A stretch of 9,507 bases of DNA from Myxococcota bacterium (GTDB lineage: Bacteria; Myxococcota; Polyangia; GCA-2747355; JAKLHH01). Location of the stretch: positions 1 through 9,507 of the forward strand of contig JAKLHH010000207.1 of the NCBI GenBank assembly GCA_022710245.1, written 5' to 3'. The number at the start of each line of letters is the position of its first letter. Position 1 is the first letter of the stretch. Shown here one piece after another: positions 1 to 9,507 of this stretch. The position numbers and the translations under genes are program-made. The notes beneath the pieces are model-generated. The model ran no database searches, was not told the origin of the DNA, and worked only from the letters and a program-made list of their open reading frames with translations.

Positions 1-1748
1 CCTTGGGGCAGCTTGGAGACTCGGATTTCGAAAAGATCTACCTCTACCCGAATTCGCACGCTGGCTATTACCCGGATGCCAAGATGATGGCGATCAAGAT
101 CCTCTTCCGAAAGTCCGACGGGCGCCTCCTCGGCGCGCAGGTGCTCGCGGACCTGCCGCTCGAGCTCCGGATCGGCGTGGCAGAAGCGCCCGAGCAGGCG
201 AGCTCCCGAGGGGCCGCTGACGCCGCTGAGGAGGACACGGTAGTCCTGCTGCTGCAGCGCCTCGGGCGAGCGCGCCACCACGGTGGCCATCAGCGCGAAC
301 GCGTCCGGGAGCGGCGCGGGGCCCTCCTCGCCGAGCGCCTCGAGCAGCTTCTCGTCGAGGACCACCTCGCGCTCCCCGGAGGCGGTGGCTCGTGAGAGCA
401 GCTGGAGCAGCGCCGCCTCGCGCCGGCCCCAGAGCACCTGCTCGCCGCCACGGCGCGGGGGAAAGAGGAGGCCCTCGAGGAGCGGAGAGGCCTCGGCGCT
501 GGGGTGCTCCGAGCGCTGGAAGCCAACGCCGAGCTCCTCGTCGAGCGCCTGGACCAGCGGCACCTCCTGGCCCTCGTAGCGCGTCTGGAAGTCCTGGCGG
601 AAGCGCGCCAGCGGGCCCTCGCCGGAGCGGGTCAGGCGCTGGAGCAACGCCACGCCCTCCTCGAGATCGCGCACCAGCCCCGCGCCGAGCTGGGCCGCGG
701 CCGCGGGTTTGACCATGTCGACCTGGAAGAGGCGAGGCAGACGGACCTCGGCGGGGAGGGGCTCGAGCCGCTCCGCGAGCTGGCGATAGCGGACCGGCGG
801 CGCGCCCAGGCCCTGGCGGTCGAGCTCGGCGAGCGCGCGCCCCGTCTCCGCGAGGGCGGCCCGGACCTCGGCGAGGTGCGCCAGGCCAGCGAGCCGCTCG
901 AGGAGCTCGTCGAGCGCCTCGCTGCCGGTGACGATGGGCTGCAGCTCCGGGACGAGGATCTGGTTGTCGATCAGCTCCTCGACGAAGGCGGCGGCCTCCT
1001 CCAGGCTGACCTCGGGATCGGCCGCGGCGAGCGCCTCCGCGAGCTGGTCGAGGACGAGCCCCTCGGCCGCGCGCCCCAGCGTGGCCTCGAGGTAGTCGCT
1101 GAGCTCGACGGCCGAGAGCGTGTAGGAGCGCGCGAGAGAGCCCGGCTCGAGCGTCCCCTCCACGAAGCGCAGGTGGGCGCCGGAGCGGTAGAGGCTCGAG
1201 CTCGGCCGCAGCTTGACCGCTCGCCTCGTGACGGGGTCGGCTGCGAGCGCGTCGGTGAGCGCCGAGAGGTAGTCCATGTCGAGGCGCGTGTGGCGCCGGT
1301 AGCTGGCGCGGGGCGCCAGCGTCAGGGTGGTCTCCTCGCCGAGGGATCCCAGCGAGCAGCCCGAGAAGAGCCCGAAGGGCGTCGAGCGGCCGGCCATCCG
1401 CGCCAGGTAGCGGAGCAGCGAGCGCTCGACCTTCTGCCCGCGCTCGCTCTCGGGCTGCTCGCGCCAGAGCGGCAGGCTGGCGTCGAGGTCGGGCGAGGCG
1501 ACGAAGAGCGCCTCGCGCACCTCGGGCCGGCTCACGATGGCCGCGAGCCGCTCCCGGAGCAGCGCGCGATCGGCGGCGAGCGCCGCCTCGAGCGCAGCGT
1601 CCTCCCCCTGGACCTGCGCCGCACGAAGCCCGGCGCCGAAGGTGAGCAGCTCGTCGAAGGGGAGCAGCGGCGTGCGCCAGGCGAAGAACCCCGAGGGGGC
1701 GAACTCGCGAGCTCTGGCTGACTTCGCTGACTTGCTGCCTCGCGCCAT
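1..1748 (-). CDS. LanB-type lantibiotic dehydratase, N-terminal glutamylation domain; 3' end cut by a foreign junction
   Basis: LanB enzymes use glutamyl-tRNA to glutamylate Ser/Thr of a precursor peptide and then eliminate glutamate, giving Dha/Dhb. ATG at 1746-1748 follows a near-perfect Shine-Dalgarno (GAGGAGGT, 3 nt before the start codon), 21 nt after the lanC stop. The protein opens with SGFFAWRTPLLPFDELL (about residues 19-35) and has the hallmark RSTPFGLFSG at residues 121-130, both typical of the lantibiotic dehydratase N-terminal domain. Later come VDMVKPA and, near residue 525, GRFCHADPELE. Homology fades at about residue 542 (EHLRAEEA, base ~123). The frame then stays open to the window edge but encodes unrelated residues, antisense to the flavoprotein fragment. 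A normal N-terminal domain runs on roughly another 100-250 residues and is usually followed by an elimination (SpaB_C-like) domain; neither is present. As it stands the gene is truncated or artefactually joined. Identification as LanB is firm; the last ~40 codons should not be trusted. Confidence 0.9.
   Translation of the reverse strand, partial: MARGSKSAKSARAREFAPSGFFAWRTPLLPFDELLTFGAGLRAAQVQGEDAALEAALAADRALLRERLAAIVSRPEVREALFVASPDLDASLPLWREQPESERGQKVERSLLRYLARMAGRSTPFGLFSGCSLGSLGEETTLTLAPRASYRRHTRLDMDYLSALTDALAADPVTRRAVKLRPSSSLYRSGAHLRFVEGTLEPGSLARSYTLSAVELSDYLEATLGRAAEGLVLDQLAEALAAADPEVSLEEAAAFVEELIDNQILVPELQPIVTGSEALDELLERLAGLAHLAEVRAALAETGRALAELDRQGLGAPPVRYRQLAERLEPLPAEVRLPRLFQVDMVKPAAAAQLGAGLVRDLEEGVALLQRLTRSGEGPLARFRQDFQTRYEGQEVPLVQALDEELGVGFQRSEHPSAEASPLLEGLLFPPRRGGEQVLWGRREAALLQLLSRATASGEREVVLDEKLLEALGEEGPAPLPDAFALMATVVARSPEALQQQDYRVLLSGVSGPSGARLLGRFCHADPELERQVREHLRAEEAPVGLSEEDLDRHHLGIRVIASVRIRVEVDLFEIRVSKLPQ
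3..146 (+). pseudogene. Fragment of a CoA-disulfide reductase / NADH oxidase-like flavoprotein (C-terminal domain piece)
   Basis: An internal piece of about 48 codons, with neither the true start nor the end present. The frame from base 3 reads through YLYPNSHAGYYPDAK, MMAIKILF, and then DGRLLGAQV. This matches the C-terminal dimerisation domain of FAD-dependent pyridine nucleotide-disulfide oxidoreductases of the CoA-disulfide reductase/NADH oxidase group, where a His-(A/S)-x-YYP-x-A motif, a (A/T)(L/I)K(L/I)LF strand and a DGx(I/L)LGAQ strand follow in this order (family pattern recalled, not searched). After about base 146 the frame turns into the antisense of the lanB-like gene and no longer resembles the family. 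Bases 1-120 are 53 % GC (64 of 120), against 78 % (47 of 60) for bases 121-180, so this piece comes from a different background. It could begin an intact gene lying left of the window only if that gene is itself cut here. Confidence 0.72.
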
Positions 1749-1769
1749 GAGACCTCCTCGCGGCCGCGC

Positions 1770-3038
1770 TCAGCGCGCGCCGGCTCCGGTGCTGATCAGG
1801 AGGACGCGATCCCACTCCGGTGCCTGCGCGCTCGCGGCGGCGAGGAGCGCGAGCCCGATCCCCGCCACCCCGTTGAGGAACCCTGCCTGCGTGGTCCATC
1901 GAGGCGCTCCCCCGTCGGAGCGGTCCCCCCAGACCTGGTACCCGGCCAGACCCTCGCCGGGACGGCGGAGCTCGAGCGTTCGCGCCAGCCAGAAGCGGGC
2001 CGCCCCGACGAGCGCGGCGTCATCGCCGAGCTGCGCGAGCCGGTTGAAGAGGTGCCCGTCGCCGCTGGCGCCGTGACAGAGGCCGGCGTCCGCGACCCCG
2101 GTCTCGTCGCTGGGCCGGGCGGCGACCCCGCGCGCGACCTCCAGCGCCAGCTCGGCCCAGACGGGCACCTCGACGCGGCGAGCTGCCAGCGCGAGCACCG
2201 TCGCCAGCCCGAGGTCGCCATAGCACCAGGCCACGCGAGAGGGCGCGGGGACCTGCGGCACCCAGTTGCCGAACGCCGAGCCAGCACCGGGCGGCTGCCG
2301 CTGCGCGAGGAGCCAGCGCACGGCGCTCTCGAGGAGCGGCCGCGCCGCGCCGTCGGCGATCCCGCGGGCGCAGAGCTCGGCGAGGAGCCCGATGACGCCG
2401 GGCACCCCGTGGGACACCCCGAGGTTGCAGTAGCCGTCCGGCGCGAGCTGCCGCTGCCACGGCGGCAGCTGCTCCGGCGGCGTGTGCCAGGTCACCCCGG
2501 CGTCGCTCCGCTGCGCGAGCTCACCGAGCCGGGCCACGACCTGCTCGAGCCCCTCGTGCGCGGCGGCGCTGCCCCGCTCCAGGAAATAGACGCCGAGGCC
2601 GACCAGCCCGGCGATCAGATCGTAGCTGAGCGTCCACGGCGAGGTGGAGACCACCCCGAGGAGCAGCCGGTCCACCGGCGCGCAGATCTCCTCGACGTCC
2701 GCCTCGTCGAGGAGCCGGCCCCCGAGGTGCTGGGTGACCCAGGCGACGCCCGCGAGCCCGCCGTGGAGCGATGGATCACGAGGGTCCCGGGTCCCCTCCT
2801 CCAGCGCCCGCTCCAGCCAGGCGAGCGCGGTCTCCGCGTGAGCCTCGTCGTGCTCGGCGAGGTAGGCGAAGAAGAGGGCGATCCCGGCCCGGCCGCTCGC
2901 CAGCGACGGGCCCGGCACCTCGGTGCGCTCCGGATCGCCGAGCGCGCCGGCGATGGCGCCGACCGCCTCGAGAGCGTGCGCGGCCTCGGCGCCCTCGAGG
3001 AGCGGTCTCCAGCCCATGCCCGTCGTCAGCTGCTCCAT
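1770..3038 (-). CDS. LanC-like lanthionine cyclase
   Basis: This is a zinc enzyme that adds Cys thiols to dehydroamino acids to close (methyl)lanthionine rings. At 422 aa it has the usual size of a stand-alone class I LanC. The zinc ligands are visible: Cys272 in WCYGDLG and Cys321-His322 in LCHGASG, with spacing like NisC (C284, C330, H331). The catalytic-site counterparts of NisC Asp141 and His212 are Asp140 (SYDLIAGLVGLG) and His210 (GVSHGVPGVIG). Repeated Gly-rich helix-hairpin motifs (SLHGGLAGVAW, FLNGVAGIGLAL) fit the alpha/alpha barrel. I chose ATG 3036-3038 (MEQLTTG) because GGGAGGAG lies just upstream; the frame is open to 3179, but ATGs at 3080 and 3179 have no convincing ribosome site. 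It is followed after 21 nt by the lanB-like gene, so the two are co-transcribed. It should act on the Cys-containing precursors at 4621-4746 and 4794-4916, since the nearest precursor (3245-3445) has no Cys. All key residues are intact. Confidence 0.93.
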   Translation of the reverse strand: MEQLTTGMGWRPLLEGAEAAHALEAVGAIAGALGDPERTEVPGPSLASGRAGIALFFAYLAEHDEAHAETALAWLERALEEGTRDPRDPSLHGGLAGVAWVTQHLGGRLLDEADVEEICAPVDRLLLGVVSTSPWTLSYDLIAGLVGLGVYFLERGSAAAHEGLEQVVARLGELAQRSDAGVTWHTPPEQLPPWQRQLAPDGYCNLGVSHGVPGVIGLLAELCARGIADGAARPLLESAVRWLLAQRQPPGAGSAFGNWVPQVPAPSRVAWCYGDLGLATVLALAARRVEVPVWAELALEVARGVAARPSDETGVADAGLCHGASGDGHLFNRLAQLGDDAALVGAARFWLARTLELRRPGEGLAGYQVWGDRSDGGAPRWTTQAGFLNGVAGIGLALLAAASAQAPEWDRVLLISTGAGAR

Positions 3039-3244
3039 CCTCTCCTCCCGGGCCCAGCCCACGCGGAGATCGTCGAGCATCGTAGTACAGGCGGGCGAGC
3101 TCGAGACACCAAAAACCGGGTCGCAGCGCGGCCGCGCGCCTGCCCGAGGAGCCGGCCGTCCGCCTGACGCGGATCCCACTCGGGCTCACCCGCGGCGGCG
3201 CCCGGGTCGGGGTCGTCGTCGAGTTCTGATCCCACGCCATCCGA
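3039..3244. other. 206-bp gap between third precursor and lanC
   Basis: No gene is supported here. On the minus strand one frame opens at 3203 and passes out of frame into lanC, but it shows no ribosome site and no recognisable family. A weak stem (CTGATC / GATCAG, 6-bp arms at 3226-3231 and 3243-3248, 11-nt loop) overlaps the stop codon of the precursor. It lacks a T-run, so it is at best a processing or attenuation structure. A TTGGTG ... TGTACT pair with 17-nt spacing lies about 60-70 nt before lanC on the minus strand, and could be a weak internal promoter. Neither is strong enough for its own entry. A gap this long between a precursor and its enzymes is common in RiPP operons, where it lets the peptide be made in excess. 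Confidence 0.4.
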
Positions 3245-3445
3245 TCAGCTCGTCTGCACGTCGGCGTCCGAGGCGTCCGCGTAGCCACCGGGGCCGGTCG
3301 CCGTGTTGTGCATCAGCTGGATGATGGCCTCCCGGGCGGTGATGAACGCGCCCGCGCTGACGCGCTTCACGTCCTCCTCGGTGAGCGGCTTCAGGGTGGT
3401 GGCCAGCTGGCGGGCAAGGATCCTCTGCTGCGTGGTCTTCTTCAT
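3245..3445 (-). CDS. Candidate RiPP precursor peptide, Cys-free (66 aa)
   Basis: Small protein of 66 aa with a good ribosome site (GAGGAG, 7 nt before ATG). Residues 1-32 look like a leader: basic and Gln/Thr-rich at first, then LTEEDVKRVSAG (residues 21-32), resembling the 'LTxEEx..V.GG/AG' leader ends of several RiPP classes. The remaining part (residues 33-66) has a hydrophobic helix-like stretch, then a flexible tail TATGPGGYADASDADVQTS rich in Thr/Ser (T48, T50, S59, T65, S66) and Asp (D57, D60, D62). It contains no Cys, so it cannot form lanthionines. Alternating hydroxyl and acidic residues suit ester cross-linking by the ATP-grasp ligase encoded just upstream (56 nt away), as in graspetides. 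It could also be dehydrated only, or be a non-substrate partner protein. Position between the ligase and lanC is the main argument for a RiPP role; assignment as a precursor is inference. Confidence 0.68.
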   Translation of the reverse strand: MKKTTQQRILARQLATTLKPLTEEDVKRVSAGAFITAREAIIQLMHNTATGPGGYADASDADVQTS

Positions 3446-3501
3446 GGCTCTTCTCCTCTTTCGGCCGGTCGCGGCGGGGCGACCACTGGTTGGCGGCAGC
3501 T

Positions 3502-4590
3502 CTACTGCTGCCGGTCTTCATGCACGGTCCACGGGCTCGCGAGCTCGAGGTGCTTGCCGAACGTGGGGTCCTCGAGGACGCGGGGCAGCAGCTCTCGATA
3601 CCTCACGCTGGCGCGCTCGGGGCTCCAGACGAAGTCGGGGCGCCCCTGGATCAGCAGCTCGGTGAAGGCGTCGAGGAGGAGCAGCTCCGGCTCGACGAGC
3701 TCCTTCCACAGCCACTGGCCAACGGGGTTCACCTCGAGAAAGATGTAGCCTCCCTGGCGGTCCACCAGCAGGTCGAAGCACCCGAAGACGAGCCCCAGCT
3801 CGGCCATCAGCGCGCGGAGCCTCCGCGCGAGCTCTGGCGGCAGCTCGGCCTTGCGGAGCGCGACCAGCGGCCCCTGCCTCCGGTAGTCGATCCCGTCGCT
3901 GGCGACCTCGCCACAGAAGAGGTGGTCGCCGATCGCCGTCACGCGCAGCTCCCGCTCCGCCTCGACCACCGCCTGGAAGATGCCCGGCGTCGCGCGCAGC
4001 AGCTCGGGCGGCGGCAGATCGTCGACGGTGACCCGCGAGGCATAGGTGTAGCGTCCCTCGGCTCCCGCCTCCCAGTAGTTGGGCGTCAGGGTCTTGAAGA
4101 GCACGTCGCCATGCGCCCGGATGAAGCTGGCGATCTCGGCGGGCTCGTTCGAGACCAGCGTGCGCGGGATGCGCAGCCCGACCTCGCGGGCCTTGCGGAG
4201 CTGCAGGAGCTTGCTCTCGCTCGTCTGCAAGCTCGCGAGCGGGTTGACGACGAAGGCGTCTCCACAGAGGAAGGGCAGCAGCGCTCGCGAGAACGCGTCG
4301 CACTCGCGCTGCGCGACCGGGCGATCTGACGGGTGCAGGTACCCCTCCGGGAGGTGCGGCCGCGAGACGCGGCGCAGCCAGACCGCGTCGAAGCGCTGTC
4401 CGGGGATGGCGCCCTCGCCGTCCTGCACGCTCCAGGAGAGCTCCTCCTGATCGACGCGGAAGCTCGCGCTCTGCAGGGTCGGGAAGTCCTGCGGGTAGAG
4501 GACGCGCGCCTGATGGCCCTTCTGCTCCAGCGCGAGCTTCACCGCCAGCGCGTGCGGGTCCCTGGTGATGCTGACGATCAGCGCTCTCAT
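3502..4590 (-). CDS. ATP-grasp peptide ligase, MvdC/MvdD (graspetide synthetase)-like
   Basis: Enzymes of this group use ATP to activate Asp/Glu side chains of a precursor as acyl phosphates and join them to Ser/Thr (ester) or Lys (amide), as in microviridin. The 362-aa length is typical of the family. Visible features, in order: MRALIVSITRDPHA start; VVNPLASLQTSESKLLQL (about residues 113-130) with the N-P-x(7)-SK-x-x-QL pattern; VLFKTLTPNYWE, the ATP-binding lysine strand; LRVTAIGDHLFCGEV; and CFDLLVD followed by FLEVNPVGQWLW, with the metal-binding Glu286 and Asn288. The last motif is a hallmark of the MvdD-like subgroup. An AAGGA site lies 8 nt before the ATG, and the second precursor stops 30 nt upstream. 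It follows both MKTKTSVKAGE peptides and precedes the Cys-free precursor, so any of these may be its substrate. The family is firm; substrate and bond type are not known. Confidence 0.9.
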   Translation of the reverse strand: MRALIVSITRDPHALAVKLALEQKGHQARVLYPQDFPTLQSASFRVDQEELSWSVQDGEGAIPGQRFDAVWLRRVSRPHLPEGYLHPSDRPVAQRECDAFSRALLPFLCGDAFVVNPLASLQTSESKLLQLRKAREVGLRIPRTLVSNEPAEIASFIRAHGDVLFKTLTPNYWEAGAEGRYTYASRVTVDDLPPPELLRATPGIFQAVVEAERELRVTAIGDHLFCGEVASDGIDYRRQGPLVALRKAELPPELARRLRALMAELGLVFGCFDLLVDRQGGYIFLEVNPVGQWLWKELVEPELLLLDAFTELLIQGRPDFVWSPERASVRYRELLPRVLEDPTFGKHLELASPWTVHEDRQQ

Positions 4591-4620
4591 GGCTCGCGTC
4601 CTTCCTCGTCGGGAGCTCGC

Positions 4621-4746
4621 CTAGTTGGCGTAGATGCAGGTCAGGGTCTTGGTCTTCGCGTCCCACGTCTCGAGCGCAAGGGCCTTGCCGTTCGAGGTCG
4701 CGGGGCAGCTGGGCTCGCCAGCCTTCACGCTCGTCTTGGTCTTCAT
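4621..4746 (-). CDS. Candidate RiPP precursor peptide 2 (41 aa, Cys-containing)
   Basis: A 41-aa peptide. I start it at ATG 4744-4746, where AGGAG lies 9 nt upstream and the protein begins exactly like its neighbour, MKTKTSVKAGE; another in-frame ATG two codons earlier (MPMKTK) sits too close to the ribosome site. The first 11 residues are identical to the peptide at 4794-4916, then the sequences diverge except for a CP pair, Trp28 followed by Asp/Asn, and a final LxCxY. The rest holds Cys14 and Cys37 with several Ser/Thr (S13, T17, S18, T27, T32, T34, T36) and acidic residues (E26, D29). Conserved start with variable remainder is the usual sign of leader plus core. Cys and Ser/Thr suit the LanB/LanC pair; Thr with Glu/Asp suits the adjacent ATP-grasp ligase. 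The leader, if VKAG marks its end, is unusually short. I do not recognise a named precursor family. Confidence 0.75.
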   Translation of the reverse strand: MKTKTSVKAGEPSCPATSNGKALALETWDAKTKTLTCIYAN

Positions 4747-4793
4747 CGGCATCCTCTCCTTCTCTCTGCGGCTGCGTCGGCGGCTCGTTGACG

Positions 4794-4916
4794 TCACTTG
4801 CAGGTGTAGACGCACTTCAGCGCGCCCAGCTGCGGGTTCCACTCCTTGCTCTCCACGGTGCACCCCTTGATCTCGGGGCAGGTCTCGCCGGCCTTCACGC
4901 TGGTCTTGGTCTTCAT
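4794..4916 (-). CDS. Candidate RiPP precursor peptide 1 (40 aa, four Cys)
   Basis: First gene of the minus-strand operon, 40 aa, with GGAG 8 nt before the ATG and the same GGAGAAGAGCC-like lead-in as the third precursor gene. It begins MKTKTSVKAGE, identical over 11 residues to the next peptide; in those 33 bases the two genes differ at only two positions, both silent (ACC/ACG, GCC/GCT). After that it carries Cys13, Cys19, Cys35 and Cys39, with Thr12, Thr20, Ser23 and Thr38 as possible dehydration sites and Glu15, Glu22 and Glu25 as possible acyl donors. Trp26-Asn27 and LKCVY (residues 33-37) align with Trp28-Asp29 and LTCIY of the second peptide, with the same nine-residue Trp-to-Cys spacing. 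Up to four rings could form in principle. It was probably duplicated from, or with, its neighbour. A small metal-binding or toxin-like protein is an alternative, but the neighbouring enzymes favour a precursor. Confidence 0.75.
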   Translation of the reverse strand: MKTKTSVKAGETCPEIKGCTVESKEWNPQLGALKCVYTCK

Positions 4917-4956
4917 GGCTCTTCTCCGTCTCGTGTTGGTTTCTGCCGGGGTGCTT

Positions 4957-4973
4957 TGCATCGTGGATGCCAG
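4957..4973 (-). promoter_or_regulatory. Candidate sigma-54 (-24/-12) promoter of the RiPP operon
   Basis: On the minus strand the sequence reads CTGGCATCCACGATGCA. Compared with the consensus YTGGCACGRNNNTTGCW it keeps the essential GG and GC pairs at exactly the right spacing, plus YTGGCA and TGCW; it differs at four less-constrained places. Transcription would begin near 4946, leaving a leader of about 30 nt before the first precursor at 4916. The same bases contain a small perfect inverted repeat (GCATC-GTG-GATGC), which could itself be an operator or could be chance. Sigma-54 promoters with kinase-linked activators are common in myxobacteria. This is a pattern match only. Confidence 0.33.
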
Positions 4974-5023
4974 GGCTCGCTCGAGCGCAACGACCCGGAT
5001 CCCCGAGAGCGCCGGCGCGCCGC

Positions 5024-5085
5024 GGCCAGCTGCGGCAGGGCCAGCCGGCAGGGTCTGCCGGCCGACCAGGCCAGCTAGGCCAGCT
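5024..5085. repeat. Hairpin and four GGCCAGC repeats upstream of the kinase operon
   Basis: The motif GGCCAGC occurs four times on the plus strand, starting at 5024, 5039, 5069 and 5078; the last two form a near-tandem 9-bp repeat (GGCCAGCTA GGCCAGCTG). Between them lies a perfect inverted repeat, GCCGGCAG at 5044-5051 and CTGCCGGC at 5055-5062, with a 3-nt loop. There is no T-run, so a classic terminator is unlikely. Sitting 55-120 bp before the kinase start and behind the divergent RiPP promoter, the cluster may be a regulator binding site. In DNA this GC-rich some of the repetition may be chance. Confidence 0.35.
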
Positions 5086-5140
5086 GCCTTGCGACCGGAA
5101 ATCCCGGGGTGGTAACGTCCTCGCCCGCGAGGGACGCGCG

Positions 5141-9507
<4,367 letters not shown>

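Noticed and set aside
504..1721. A 405-codon plus-strand open frame opposite the lanB-like gene
   Set aside because: No recognisable motif; the minus strand has the LanB hallmark and a strong ribosome site.
94..1899. A 601-codon minus-strand open frame overlapping the lanB-like gene in another frame
   Set aside because: Arg/Ala/Pro-rich without motifs; the genuine LanB frame begins at 1748 and was open through the window edge.
2052..3167. A 371-codon plus-strand open frame opposite lanC
   Set aside because: Antisense shadow of a gene with intact LanC zinc ligands.
3039..3179. Longer lanC start at 3179 (469 aa) or 3080
   Set aside because: Extra N-terminal residues are low complexity and these ATGs have no ribosome site, while 3038 has GGGAGGAG directly upstream.
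3226..3248. Inverted repeat CTGATC/GATCAG as a terminator after the third precursor
   Set aside because: Only 6-bp arms with an 11-nt loop, no T-run, and it overlaps the stop codon; not enough for a terminator call.
2776..3288. Minus-strand frame containing RPGFWCLELARLYYDARR, between the third precursor and lanC
   Set aside because: The short stretch looks protein-like, but there is no ribosome site and no family match, and the frame runs into lanC out of phase, becoming Arg/Gly-rich.
4967..5140. 58-residue N-terminal extension of the first kinase from ATG 4967
   Set aside because: Low-complexity residues over a repeat-rich intergenic region; GTG 5141 has a ribosome site and the kinase fold begins right after it.

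Overview
The window looks like a high-GC (roughly 70-75 % by eye) genome of a myxobacterium or close relative (Myxococcota). The grounds are the strong G/C bias at third codon positions, two Hanks-type Ser/Thr kinases in tandem (one fused to a STAND ATPase), and a RiPP (ribosomally made, modified peptide) gene set of a kind frequent in that phylum. The assignment is inference; there is no rRNA or marker gene here.

Left half (1-4916, minus strand, read right to left): a compact RiPP operon. In transcription order it holds two short precursor peptides that share the start MKTKTSVKAGE and have Cys/Ser/Thr-containing cores (4794-4916 and 4621-4746), an MvdC/MvdD-like ATP-grasp peptide ligase (3502-4590), a third, Cys-free precursor candidate (3245-3445), a LanC-type cyclase with an intact zinc triad (1770-3038), and the N-terminal part of a LanB-type dehydratase (from 1748 leftward). 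Lanthionine enzymes (LanB + LanC) and a graspetide-type ligase in one operon suggest a hybrid lanthipeptide/graspetide pathway, or two RiPP pathways sharing one transcript. No protease or exporter is visible.

Left edge (1 to about 146): the LanB homology stops abruptly. The first ~145 bases instead encode, on the plus strand, a piece of the C-terminal domain of a CoA-disulfide-reductase/NADH-oxidase-like flavoprotein with much lower GC. The two homologies overlap by about 24 bp (123-146), so this is either a real recombination that truncated lanB or an assembly/amplification chimera.

Intergenic region 4917-5140: it separates the divergent RiPP operon and kinase operon. It holds a candidate -24/-12 (sigma-54-like) promoter facing the precursors, a perfect 8-bp hairpin, and four GGCCAGC copies.

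Right half (5141-9507, plus strand): two Ser/Thr protein kinase genes joined by an ATGA stop/start overlap. The first is a soluble kinase with a C-terminal coiled coil; its N-lobe carries a 54-bp in-frame palindromic insertion with an apparent 4-bp target duplication. The second is a kinase-nSTAND1 ATPase-transmembrane-coiled-coil protein that runs off the right edge. Whether the kinases control the RiPP operon is unknown; only the divergent arrangement hints at it.
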